The notes beneath the pieces are model-generated. The model had not been told where the DNA came from, did not search any database, and saw nothing but the letters and a program-made list of their open reading frames with translations. Positions 51,957 through 60,824 of a DNA stretch of 64,000 nucleotides are shown one piece after another. This stretch comes from Bacteroidetes bacterium HGW-Bacteroidetes-4. Lineage in GTDB: Bacteria > Bacteroidota > Bacteroidia > Bacteroidales > SZUA-534. A program made the translations under genes and the position numbers. Numbering within the stretch: position 1 is the first letter of the stretch; every line of letters starts with the position of its first letter. The stretch lies in assembly GCA_002840905.1 (NCBI GenBank), contig PHDD01000002.1:1-64000 (forward strand). Reading direction: 5' to 3'.

Positions 51957-53129
51957 ATGAATTCATTTGGATTAACTTTTTCACTCATTTTCTTTCTGAT
52001 AATTGGAGCAAAAGCCCAGCCTCAACTGGTAAAAGTTGCTATTTTTTCTCACCAAAGCATAAAAAACATTGCCATTGAACCTGTCGATGGCAAATACCAA
52101 ATTATTGCCGATAATCACAAACCCATTAAAGTAAAGAAAAACCATAAGCTGTATTTCACGCTGGTTGGCGATTCTATTTCACTATGGGAACAAAACGATC
52201 ACTTAGGTTATTGCAAAAATCTATATATTATAGGTTTGGGTCGATATAATTCGTGCAAAATTGAACCTACCAATCCAATTTTGGATTCACGCCTGTACGA
52301 AGGAGATTTTTACATAAGCACTTGCGGTGAAAAAGTAAGCATTGTAAACGATGTTTCCATTGATAGCTACCTGGCAGGAGTTGTTGAAGCTGAATCGGGG
52401 CCAAATGCTCCTTATGAATTTTACAAATCGCAGGCCATTATCAGCCGAACCTATTTGCTTGATTTAATATCGCGCCAGGGAAAAAACAGTTACCAGCTAA
52501 ACGACGATGTAAATCACCAGGTGTACAAAGGCATGAGTCTTAAAAACCCTTTGATAAAACAAGCCGTTTTGCATACCAGCGGATTGGTAATTGCCGACAC
52601 AGCCAATCAGCTAATTACTGCAACTTTTCATTCCAACTCCGGCGGACAAACTTTAAATTCTGAAGATGTATGGCTGTCGTCAAAATCGTACCTGAAAGGA
52701 ACCGATGATTCCTACAGTTTAAACCAACGCAATACATTCTGGACAGACACCCTGCTGGTTACTGATTGGCTCAATTACCTCAAAACTAATGGTTTTGACA
52801 TGGATTCAGAAAGTGCAAAAATCGATAATTTATATTTTGAACAACCTTTACGAACCCGGTATTATGTGTATAGAAACGACACGCTTCCTTTACGAAAGAT
52901 ACGGGAGGATTTAAAACTTCGATCTACCTGGTTTTCGTTTAAACCCGAAGGCAACTACCTTATTTTTATTGGCCGGGGATACGGACACGGGGTTGGTCTT
53001 TCGCAAGAAGGCGCCATGCAAATGGCGCGTGAGAACTACTCATTCCTCGACATCATTCACTTTTATTTCAAACAGGTAAAAGTGGTTCACTTTAGTCAAA
53101 CAACTGACAAATTGAATAGTAAATCATAA
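51957..53129 (+). CDS. SpoIID/LytB-domain protein
   Basis: A 390-residue exported protein (signal peptide ~1-21). It contains the SpoIID/LytB domain: IDSYLAGVVEAESGPNAPYEFYKSQAIISRTYLL (about 137-170), TFHSNSGGQTLNSEDVW, and the C-terminal GRGYGHGVGLSQEGAMQMA. In spore-formers SpoIID is a lytic transglycosylase of denuded peptidoglycan; in Gram-negatives the role is cell-wall remodelling by analogy. Last gene of the surE operon. Confidence 0.9.
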   Translation: MNSFGLTFSLIFFLIIGAKAQPQLVKVAIFSHQSIKNIAIEPVDGKYQIIADNHKPIKVKKNHKLYFTLVGDSISLWEQNDHLGYCKNLYIIGLGRYNSCKIEPTNPILDSRLYEGDFYISTCGEKVSIVNDVSIDSYLAGVVEAESGPNAPYEFYKSQAIISRTYLLDLISRQGKNSYQLNDDVNHQVYKGMSLKNPLIKQAVLHTSGLVIADTANQLITATFHSNSGGQTLNSEDVWLSSKSYLKGTDDSYSLNQRNTFWTDTLLVTDWLNYLKTNGFDMDSESAKIDNLYFEQPLRTRYYVYRNDTLPLRKIREDLKLRSTWFSFKPEGNYLIFIGRGYGHGVGLSQEGAMQMARENYSFLDIIHFYFKQVKVVHFSQTTDKLNSKS

Positions 53130-53153
53130 ATTGGTACAGGCATAGTAATTTAT

Positions 53154-53161
53154 TATATTTG
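53154..53161 (+). promoter_or_regulatory. -7 box upstream of the M14 gene
   Basis: TATATTTG fits TAnnTTTG, with TTGG 19 bp upstream (53131-53134) as a possible -33 box. It is ~135 bp before the carboxypeptidase start. Confidence 0.35.
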
Positions 53162-53294
53162 AGTTTTGGATTATTAACCTAATGATGAGTTCACAAAACG
53201 ATGAAACGCTACAACATATAAAATTATTAGGTAACACACAATCCATATTTTAAGCAAGTGGTTGAAATACAAAATTTAATAAAATAATATTCTC

Positions 53295-54419
53295 GTGAAA
53301 ATAAGTTCAAATTTTGATGGTGGAAATATTGAAGTGCTTAGTATAAATGACCACAACAATATTCAATTAAAAATACGCAAAGACACCCATGCTGATTATT
53401 TTCAGTGGTTCTATTTTCGTCTTCAGGGAGCAGAAGGTTATCCCTGCAAGATGAAAATCGTTAATGCTGGTGAAGCTTCCTTTCCCGAAGGATTCGAAAA
53501 CTATTACGCACGCGCATCGTACGACCGGGTAACCTGGTTTCAGATACCAACAAAGTTCGATGGAAAAACATTAACCTTCGATTTGATGCCCAAATACAAT
53601 TCAGTGTATATAGCCTATTTTGCACCATTTAGCTACGAGCAACACCTCGATATGGTTCATCAGGCGCAATTGTCGCCACGTTGTGTTTTATCCAGCCTTG
53701 GGAATACGGTAGAAGGCCGCGACATCGACTTTTTAATCGCTGGCGAACCGGCTCCAAATAAAAAGAAAATATGGGTAATTGCGCGTCAACACCCGGGCGA
53801 AACCATGGCCGAATGGTTTATGCAGGGTTTTATTAACCGATTGCTCGACAGTGACGATCCTGCATCCATACAACTACTCAATAAAGCAGTGTTTTATCTG
53901 GTGCCCAACATAAATATCGACGGCAGCATTCACGGAAATCTCAGAGCCAATGCCAAAGGCATTAACCTGAATCGCGAATGGGCTGAACCCAGTCTGGAAA
54001 AAAGTCCGGAAGTATACTACATAAAAAATAAGATGGAAGAAACCGGAGTCGATCTCAATCTCGATATTCATGGTGACGAAGGATTGCCTTATGTTTTTCT
54101 TTCAGGCATTGAAGGAATACCCTCGTACGATGCAAAATTGCAACATTTAACTGAAAAGTTTTCAAATACCTGGAAACAGATAAGTCCCGATTTTCAGGAT
54201 GTTGAAGGGTATCCAAAAAACGAGCCCAAAAAAGCGAACCTGGCTATTTGCTCAAAAAATATTGGTGAACAATTTAAATGCCTTTCACAAACCATTGAAA
54301 TGCCTTTTAAACAAAACGACAATATTCCCGACCCAATTTTTGGCTGGTCACCCGATCGTTCCGAAAAGTTGGGAGAATCGCTTATAAACACCTTACTTTT
54401 ATTGGTCGATGATTTATAA
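53295..54419 (+). CDS. M14-type carboxypeptidase (cytosolic CCP-like)
   Basis: A 374-residue zinc carboxypeptidase with the N-terminal beta-domain of the Nna1/cytosolic carboxypeptidase group (FDGGNIEVLSI...ADYFQWFYFRLQGAEG). Zinc ligands are H and E in ARQHPGETMAEWF and a later His in LDIHGDEG; the catalytic Glu is likely in the QTIEMPFK segment. There is no signal peptide, so it acts in the cytosol. Start is GTG at 53295; no better ATG is near. The substrate is unknown; eukaryotic relatives trim C-terminal Glu. Confidence 0.88.
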   Translation: MKISSNFDGGNIEVLSINDHNNIQLKIRKDTHADYFQWFYFRLQGAEGYPCKMKIVNAGEASFPEGFENYYARASYDRVTWFQIPTKFDGKTLTFDLMPKYNSVYIAYFAPFSYEQHLDMVHQAQLSPRCVLSSLGNTVEGRDIDFLIAGEPAPNKKKIWVIARQHPGETMAEWFMQGFINRLLDSDDPASIQLLNKAVFYLVPNINIDGSIHGNLRANAKGINLNREWAEPSLEKSPEVYYIKNKMEETGVDLNLDIHGDEGLPYVFLSGIEGIPSYDAKLQHLTEKFSNTWKQISPDFQDVEGYPKNEPKKANLAICSKNIGEQFKCLSQTIEMPFKQNDNIPDPIFGWSPDRSEKLGESLINTLLLLVDDL

Positions 54420-54678
54420 TTAATTTTACAATAAAATTATCTGTGTTGCGATTTAAAAAACCAACAAATAGTTACTTACGGTTTAGGCAAAACTTTTGAT
54501 GAATGAATAAAAAACATAAAACAGCTTGAATCAAAAATAAGCTTACCAGTACCTGTAAAAAACAAAACCGAAAAAAAAGATCGATTAAAATGTAACAAAT
54601 TGAACTTCATTGCGTTTAATCTACAAGTTAATTGACATATTTTCGATTAGATTTCAAATTCCATAATACAATTTTACG

Positions 54679-54837
54679 TTTTGGCATTGTTTTTGAAATG
54701 AATAATTAATCAGGTACGTAATCTTTAAATAGTTGTTAAATGTTGTTTGTTGTTATACCATTCCTCTGGTAAATAAAATCATAAATACTACCTGATTATT
54801 ATCCGAAAAGCTTTCTCCCCGAAAGCTTTTCTTTTTT
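54679..54837 (+). ncRNA. Candidate short transcription unit (sigma-54-like promoter to terminator)
   Basis: TTGGCAT (54681-54687) with GG at 54683-54684 and TTTTGA (54691-54696) with G at 54695 keep the 12-bp GG-to-G(C) spacing of sigma-54 promoters, though -12 is A and not C. The start would be near 54708. A strong terminator at 54805-54837 follows, leaving a ~130-nt transcript with only very short frames, e.g. one of ten codons starting ATGTTG near 54738. An sRNA, leader peptide or decoy are all possible. Confidence 0.35.
54805..54837 (+). terminator. Strong rho-independent terminator
   Basis: GAAAAGCTTTC and GAAAGCTTTTC form a perfect 11-bp stem with a TCCCC loop, followed by TTTTTT. It is ~390 bp after the M14 gene, so it is more likely to end a separate small transcript. 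Confidence 0.85.
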
Positions 54838-55174
54838 ATTGTAATATTAATATACAGCACATTAAGTTGATTTTTATTTTATAGAGGTACAAAACCTGAT
54901 TGAAATCCATAAGAGAAACTAATCAACATTTTTAAATATTCTTAGAAATAAAATCTCACTAAAATTATACTATTGTTTAGCTTTCGCAAAAGCTCACGTG
55001 CTTTTTCAATAGCTATTATTTTTTTCGACCATATTGGGTAATTGCATCTTTTAAAATACCATCCTTTTATTTTTGCGTTGTGGCATGAGAAACACGAAAG
55101 GCTTCCCGAATACCTTTTAAACATAAACATACTTTTCACCAGTAAAATCAATTTTGATTTCATTTTGTGGGTTT

Positions 55175-55551
55175 TCAGTTCTCATATACAGCATTATATT
55201 GACAAAGCACAATCGTATTTTGACAATGGTGATAATAAAGCAGCGGGTGTTTATTTGCGTTCAGCATTTGAGTTCATTTTAAAAAGATACTGCTTTGAGA
55301 AAGTGCCAGTACTGTTTATTGCTGATACTTCAAAAATGAAAACCGATACATTTTGGAATGCTGTAAAAAAGTATAAAACAGTCACTCCTGTATGTGGCTT
55401 AACTCCTGCAACGTCAACAACGATTGACCATTTAATAACTTTAGTGCTAAACCCATTAAGTCATCACGATGTAAATAAACATGAAATTACGGCAGAAATT
55501 CAAAGTGCATTGACCGTGATAAATATACTTAAAACCGAGTTGAACCGATGA
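55175..55551 (+). pseudogene. C-terminal fragment of a defence-type ATPase-associated protein
   Basis: The frame runs from a TTG at 55042, but only its latter part (from about IDKAQSYFDNGDNKAAGVYLRSA) looks like a real protein. The pattern ending LVLNPLSHHDVNKHEITAEI is one I associate with C-terminal domains of AAA/SMC-like ATPases in defence loci (RloC-like). The first ~45 residues are unlike protein sequence, and a stop lies just upstream of the TTG. I take it as a truncated remnant. It is 155 bp before the AbiE pair, consistent with a decayed defence region. Confidence 0.4.
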
Positions 55552-55706
55552 AAAGCCAACGCACAGTCGTAAGTGCATTTTTGCCATTTGCTTTTTTATT
55601 CCATTTCTCATTAAGGTAGTTCCACTACCCTAATAGGGATATTTTTAAAAAACAATTCCCATAAATTCAAATTAATTTTTTTTATATTTGTCACAAACAG
55701 AGTAGT

Positions 55707-56474
55707 ATGACTACCCAAAAAGAAACATATTTAAAAAAACTATTTAAGGCATTGCAACCCGGCTGTGTGGTAACAGTTGATTGGCTGGAAGCTTGTGGCA
55801 TATCCCGAAATTTACAGAAGTACTACCTAAAAAGTGGTTGGTTAGAATCAATTGGCAGAAGTGCTTACAAAAAACCGGGTGATACAATAGAATGGCAAGG
55901 AGCTTTGAATGCCATACAAAAACAGACTGAAACCAAGGTTCATGTGGGTGGGTTATCCGCATTGGCTCTACAAGGTTTTAGTCACTATTTCCGCATGAAT
56001 AATGAATCCTTGCAATTATTCTCACCTTTAAAAACAAAACTACCCAAATGGTTTGTCGATTATAACTGGAATATTGATATACATCATCATTTAAGTTCCT
56101 TTTTACCATTGGATTTAGGCATCAAGGAATTGGAACAGAATCAAGTTAAAATAAACGCCTCCACTCCCGAACGAGCTATCATGGAATGTTTATATCTGGC
56201 TCCGCAAAAGATGGACTTGGTAGAATGTTACCACTTATTTGAAGGTTTGGTGAACTTAAAACCCAAACTTCTTGCAACATTGTTGGCCAATTGCAATTCC
56301 GTGAAAGTAAAACGTTTATTTCTCTATATGGCCGAAAAAGCCAATCATCAATGGTTTCAGTTTCTTGAAACCGAACAATTTGATTTAGGAAAAGGTAACC
56401 GAATGCTCGCAGAAAAGGGTGTTTACATCCCCAAATACTTAATATCAATACCAAAAGAATTAGCAGAATTATGA
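55707..56474 (+). CDS. AbiEi-family antitoxin of type IV toxin-antitoxin system
   Basis: A 255-residue protein with an N-terminal winged-helix (TVDWLEACGISRNLQKYYLKSGWLE) and an AbiEi C-terminal region (VHVGGLSALALQGFSHYF, STPERAIMECLYLAP). AbiEi proteins bind their own promoter and counter the AbiEii nucleotidyltransferase without direct binding. The stop overlaps the toxin start by 4 bp (ATGA), the normal coupling of this system. Acts as phage abortive infection or plasmid stabilisation in known cases. Confidence 0.9.
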   Translation: MTTQKETYLKKLFKALQPGCVVTVDWLEACGISRNLQKYYLKSGWLESIGRSAYKKPGDTIEWQGALNAIQKQTETKVHVGGLSALALQGFSHYFRMNNESLQLFSPLKTKLPKWFVDYNWNIDIHHHLSSFLPLDLGIKELEQNQVKINASTPERAIMECLYLAPQKMDLVECYHLFEGLVNLKPKLLATLLANCNSVKVKRLFLYMAEKANHQWFQFLETEQFDLGKGNRMLAEKGVYIPKYLISIPKELAEL

Positions 56475-57397
56475 TTTTAGCCATATATAAAGCACAAGTA
56501 GATTTACTGTTACAGGTTTTACCCTATGTTGCCAAAGAGAAGGTTTTTGCACTAAAAGGTGGTACTGCCATCAACCTTTTTGTTCGGGATATGCCTCGTT
56601 TATCGGTGGATATTGACCTAACTTATTTGCCATTGCATTCAAGAGAAGATGCCTTGAAAAATATTCAGGATGCACTAAACCGAATTAAGGTTGACATAGA
56701 AAAAAATGTGTCGGGAGTAAAAGTTCACCCCGTCCCGTTGAATGGAGGAACTGATGTAAAGTTGAATTGTCAGGGTAAAAATGCCCAGATAAAGATTGAA
56801 GTCAATACCATTACACGAGGAAATGTATTCCCTACACAATTAATGCAAGTGGTCGATTCTGTTCAGGATGAATTTGGCAAGTTTGCAGCCATCAATGTGG
56901 TTTCGTTGGCCGAATTGTATGGAGGTAAGATTTGCGCTGCCATTGACAGACAGCATCCCCGTGATGTTTTTGATGTAAAACTTTTTTTGGAAAATGAAGG
57001 GTTAACCGATGAAATATGGGATGGGGTAAAAATTGGTATGATTAGCCATTACAAACCCATTAATGAATTATTATCTCCCATTTTAAAAGACCAGAAATCA
57101 GCCTTTGACAACCAATTTGCAGGGATGACTTCTGTTGAATTTACTTATGACGCCTACGAAAAAACCAGAGCAACGTTAATTGATACCATCCAACAAAGGC
57201 TAACAGATGATGAAAAAAAGTTCTTGTTAAGTTTCGAGATGGGAGAACCGGACTGGAAATTATTTCCACACCCTGTTTTGAAAGACTTACCAGCAATTAA
57301 ATGGAAACTGCTTAATATACAGAAGTTAAAGAAGGATAATCTAAAGAAGCATGAACAAATGGTTTCTGACTTAAAAAAGACTCTTGGATTAGTCTAA
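56471..57397 (+). CDS. AbiEii/AbiGii-type nucleotidyltransferase toxin
   Basis: A 308-residue toxin with the DNA-polymerase-beta-type nucleotidyltransferase fold: LKGGTAINLF (GG helix) and LSVDIDLTYL (D-x-D metal ligands), followed by AIDRQHPRDVFDVKLFL, a conserved segment of the AbiEii family. Members can transfer nucleotides, in some cases to tRNA acceptor ends, and halt growth. The active-site residues are intact, so the pair is probably functional. Confidence 0.92.
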   Translation: MILAIYKAQVDLLLQVLPYVAKEKVFALKGGTAINLFVRDMPRLSVDIDLTYLPLHSREDALKNIQDALNRIKVDIEKNVSGVKVHPVPLNGGTDVKLNCQGKNAQIKIEVNTITRGNVFPTQLMQVVDSVQDEFGKFAAINVVSLAELYGGKICAAIDRQHPRDVFDVKLFLENEGLTDEIWDGVKIGMISHYKPINELLSPILKDQKSAFDNQFAGMTSVEFTYDAYEKTRATLIDTIQQRLTDDEKKFLLSFEMGEPDWKLFPHPVLKDLPAIKWKLLNIQKLKKDNLKKHEQMVSDLKKTLGLV

Positions 57398-57624
57398 AAT
57401 TAACAAATAGCCTTTCATTTATCGGAAGTGTAAAATAAACTCTGTCTGACTTTTTATTCTTAATATTCAAATCTACTGTTTTTTTTGATTTCAACTCTTA
57501 AATGCCTGATTAAATCTGAAGGGAAATTAGGCAAGGGCGGCGGAGGCACGGAGCCGTTAACATTCCATTAAAAATAAAGTAACCTAAAACCAGTTTCTTT
57601 GTTCAAAACTAAAAAGAAGAAACA

Positions 57625-57981
57625 ATGAAAATAAAATTATTTATAAGCATCATTATTTTTCTCGCATCGTTCAGCTTTACGCTTTCAGCCAAAAACAATC
57701 CGACCCGTGTTTTCGGAAAGGTTCAGGAAAATACCAATGGAAAAACGCAAGCTTTGGCATTTGCTTATGTTTATATCGAAAATTCAACCTTTTGCACCTA
57801 TACCGACAATAACGGTAACTTTGAACTGGAAGCACCTGCAGGTACACACACCCTGAAAGTTGTATTTAAAGGATACAAAACCTCAGAGTACAAAGTAAAA
57901 ATAAGCAATAACAAAGAGATCCAGATTACTCTCAAGCCTGAAGTATCGGCTTTTGCTGAAAATATTTCTGATAATCTATAA
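57625..57981 (+). CDS. Secreted carboxypeptidase-regulatory-like domain protein
   Basis: A 118-residue protein with a signal peptide (~1-22, LSA|KNNP) and one CarboxypepD_reg/CNA-B-type beta-sandwich: GKVQENTNGK...LAFAYVYIENSTFCTYTDNNGNFELEAPAGTHTLKVVFKGYKTSEYKV. In Bacteroidota this domain usually precedes a TonB-dependent receptor, but here it stands alone and ends cleanly. Free-standing versions are known; role unknown. It converges on the TolC gene. Confidence 0.8.
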   Translation: MKIKLFISIIIFLASFSFTLSAKNNPTRVFGKVQENTNGKTQALAFAYVYIENSTFCTYTDNNGNFELEAPAGTHTLKVVFKGYKTSEYKVKISNNKEIQITLKPEVSAFAENISDNL

Positions 57982-57986
57982 ACGTT

Positions 57987-59477
57987 TTAATACTCCAGTT
58001 CTTTTAAATCAAATTCCAGGGGAATTTGCTGGTGAAAATCATATAAGGTGTATTGACGAATGTTGTAATAATACGTCCAATAAGTTTTTTGAGCCTGTAT
58101 GTAGGATCGTTGAGCCAAATCTTTTTCCTGCGAAGCAATATTTAAATCAAGTACTCCGATTTTACCTATTAAAAACCGTTGTTTGGTAACCTCGTATCGC
58201 TTACGGGCAATCTCATCGGCTTTTGAAGCAATTAAAACCTGGTCGTCCTGCTCGTTAAACTGCATTACTTTTAGTAAAACTTGCTGTTCAAAATCGATTC
58301 GCGCTTGTTCAACCTGAGTTTTTACCACTTCCTGTTGACTTTGCGCCATCCGGTAACGGCCTTTTCCCTGTCCCCAATCCAAAATAGGAATACGAATACC
58401 CAAATTGGCTTGCTGCTGATTTTCGGGCCTTTCATAAGCTCCCGACAAGTAACCCGATGCCTGATTTAATCCAAACGAAGCATACAGCTCTGCATTAAAC
58501 CGATTTTCAGCTTTTGCTTTTGCTACATCGCGTTCCGATTCAATTATTTGCCGCTGTAGCGAAAGAATGGTACCACTATTTTCAACCGCTTGTTGAATGG
58601 CTTTATTGGTTTGAATTTCAAAAGCAGGCACTGAATCCTGAAGTATTAGTTGAATATCGACCAAATCGTTAAATCCTAAAAATGAACGTAAGCGAAACTT
58701 ACTGATAGCTAAATTAATTCTCGATTGTGCCAAATCCGATTTTGAATTTAATAAAGCCAATTCACTCTGTAACAAATCGTTCTCAGCAATGGTCCCGATA
58801 TTGTAGCGTCCCTGGCTTATTTTAAAAATTGTGTCGTTGTTATTGTAATTCATTTCGGCAATATCAACATTTAACTGGCTAAGGGCTAAATCGTAGAAGT
58901 AATTCACTGCTTTTTCAGAAATCTCTTCCAGCTTCCTGATGTATTCTTTTTTGGCTTCTTCGTATTTTAATGGTTCAATCTTTTTTTCCCATCGAAACTG
59001 ATTAAACTGTAACGTTGGCTGGCTGTAGCCTATCATTAAAGGTATTGAACGAAAAACGGTAGTATCGGTAACCAAATTATCAAAACGCGCCAAACCACTT
59101 TCGATATAAAAATATCCACCCGTAAAGCCTACATTCTGATTTATTTGTGCTGATACCGATGAGGTGTTATCCTGTACACTAATATAGCGCGTACTTCCAT
59201 CGTCCTGCGAAACAGGCATGTAAGAACGGGAAAATCCCAATAAGGTGCTATTTAATGCCAACGAAGGTAACCTGCTTGCTTTGTATGAACGAAACTCCCA
59301 ATAGCTTGAACGGAAACGGTGCTTTGCCAATACCACATCGGGCGATTGTTCTTTAGCCAGCGCCAATACTTGTTCAAGTGTTAAGGTTTTATTTTGTGCA
59401 GTTCCCCTTTTTCCTAATCCCAAAAAGAGGCTCATAAAAAGCAGAATTAATATTATTTGTAATTGATGAAATCTCAT
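57987..59477 (-). CDS. TolC-family outer-membrane efflux protein
   Basis: A 496-residue protein with a signal peptide (~1-28) and the two-fold TolC/OEP repeat: long coiled-coil helices such as LEEISEKAVNYFYDLALSQLNVDIAEMNY and the equivalent AKSDLAQSRINLAISKFRLRSFLG part. It forms the outer-membrane channel for the MacA/MacB-type pair upstream. Transcribed after the permease gene with a 24-bp gap. Confidence 0.9.
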   Translation of the reverse strand: MRFHQLQIILILLFMSLFLGLGKRGTAQNKTLTLEQVLALAKEQSPDVVLAKHRFRSSYWEFRSYKASRLPSLALNSTLLGFSRSYMPVSQDDGSTRYISVQDNTSSVSAQINQNVGFTGGYFYIESGLARFDNLVTDTTVFRSIPLMIGYSQPTLQFNQFRWEKKIEPLKYEEAKKEYIRKLEEISEKAVNYFYDLALSQLNVDIAEMNYNNNDTIFKISQGRYNIGTIAENDLLQSELALLNSKSDLAQSRINLAISKFRLRSFLGFNDLVDIQLILQDSVPAFEIQTNKAIQQAVENSGTILSLQRQIIESERDVAKAKAENRFNAELYASFGLNQASGYLSGAYERPENQQQANLGIRIPILDWGQGKGRYRMAQSQQEVVKTQVEQARIDFEQQVLLKVMQFNEQDDQVLIASKADEIARKRYEVTKQRFLIGKIGVLDLNIASQEKDLAQRSYIQAQKTYWTYYYNIRQYTLYDFHQQIPLEFDLKELEY

Positions 59478-59501
59478 ACCCTACTGTATTTCATTAAACA
59501 A

Positions 59502-60812
59502 TTATTCTGAACGCAAACTAACCACCGGATCCTGCTGAGCAGCCCTTAGAGCCGGCATGTAACCAAAAATTACACCAACACTTACCGAAATTCCAAAAGC
59601 AATAATTACCGAACCGGGATTAACAATTGTAAGAATTCCGGCAAAACGGGTTACCATCGACGACAAGATAAAGCCCAACAATATCCCAATAAGTCCTCCG
59701 GAAATACTAATGATGGTTGATTCAGCAATAAACTGAACCACAATATCTTTTCGGGTTGCTCCCAGCGCCATTCGGGTTCCAATTTCTTTAATGCGTTCAA
59801 GTACCGATGCCAACATGATATTCATAATGCCAATACCGCCCACTAATAGTGAGATTCCGGCAATAGCCCCCAAAACAATATTGAAAATATCTTTGGTCCG
59901 CTGTTGTTGTTTTAACAACAACTCCGGAACTATTATTTCATAATCGATAACCCCCTGATGCCTGCGTACCAAAATACGGGAAATAATTTTTGTGGTTTGT
60001 TGTAAATGTTCAGTTTCGTCAACCTGAACCACAATTTTATCGAGTTGATGGTAATTTGGTTTTAAGCTGCTTTTATTTCCCTCTTCATCATCGCTTTTTA
60101 AATCGAGCGCCGTTATCAAAGCCCGGTTTTCAACCCGCAATAACATGGTTTGCACCGGAATATAAATAACATCCTGCCCAGTACTCAAACCTAATTTGCC
60201 TGTACTTTCGCCCACTGATCGTTTTTCGGCGACCCCCACAATCTTAAACCAAACATTACCGCATTTAATGCTGTTTCCAATTACCTGAATGGATGAAAAA
60301 AATCGTATGGCCAAATCTTCGCTAATAATGCATACCGGTAATCCATGTAATTGTTGGTATTCGGTAAACATGCTTCCTGAAAGCATTTGAATATTAAACA
60401 AATCGAAAAATGCAGGAGCTATTCCATGCAGTTTTGCTGAACGACGAATACCTGTCTGAACTACATAAGTATCTTTGGTAATTTGAGGACTCAAAGTACG
60501 AATAACAGGTATTACTTCGCGAATTGCTTCCATATCGCTCATGGTAAGACCGGGGGAATATTTATTCGATGGTTGCAGCGTTTCTTCGGCTTCTACTTCC
60601 TGAGTCTCAATCACCGGTTGAATAATTATATTATTCACACCAACCATTTTCATTTGCTCCAAAATTTCCTGCTGAGCACCATTTCCGATAGCCAGCATGC
60701 TAATTACCGCTGCAACTCCAAAAATAATTCCCAGGGCAGTTAATATAGATTTGATTTTATTTGCTAAAATGGCTTCAAAAGCAATGGCAATGTCGTTCAG
60801 GTAACGTTCCAT
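59502..60812 (-). CDS. MacB-type ABC transporter permease
   Basis: A 436-residue permease: TM1 (~20-42), a MacB periplasmic core domain (~45-290), then three TM helices in an FtsX domain (~310-430) with IGIMNIMLASVLERIKEIGTRMALGATRKDI, a hallmark of the family. The ATPase domain is not fused at the N-terminus and no ATPase gene is adjacent, so the nucleotide-binding subunit must come from elsewhere. It pairs with the adaptor 12 bp upstream and TolC downstream. Confidence 0.9.
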   Translation of the reverse strand: MERYLNDIAIAFEAILANKIKSILTALGIIFGVAAVISMLAIGNGAQQEILEQMKMVGVNNIIIQPVIETQEVEAEETLQPSNKYSPGLTMSDMEAIREVIPVIRTLSPQITKDTYVVQTGIRRSAKLHGIAPAFFDLFNIQMLSGSMFTEYQQLHGLPVCIISEDLAIRFFSSIQVIGNSIKCGNVWFKIVGVAEKRSVGESTGKLGLSTGQDVIYIPVQTMLLRVENRALITALDLKSDDEEGNKSSLKPNYHQLDKIVVQVDETEHLQQTTKIISRILVRRHQGVIDYEIIVPELLLKQQQRTKDIFNIVLGAIAGISLLVGGIGIMNIMLASVLERIKEIGTRMALGATRKDIVVQFIAESTIISISGGLIGILLGFILSSMVTRFAGILTIVNPGSVIIAFGISVSVGVIFGYMPALRAAQQDPVVSLRSE

Positions 60813-60824
60813 TAATTCTAAAAT

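Noticed and set aside
53181-53252. A 23-codon frame (MMSSQNDETL...) before the M14 gene
   Set aside because: Very short and with no supporting signal other than a nearby -7 box; kept out for lack of evidence.
54942-55163. 73-codon minus-strand frame with basic, Cys-containing sequence
   Set aside because: Overlaps the region upstream of the defence-type fragment, no family, no promoter; probably chance.
55042-55174. N-terminal part of the frame ending at 55551
   Set aside because: Starts at TTG straight after a stop, and the residues do not look like a protein domain; left out of the annotated fragment.
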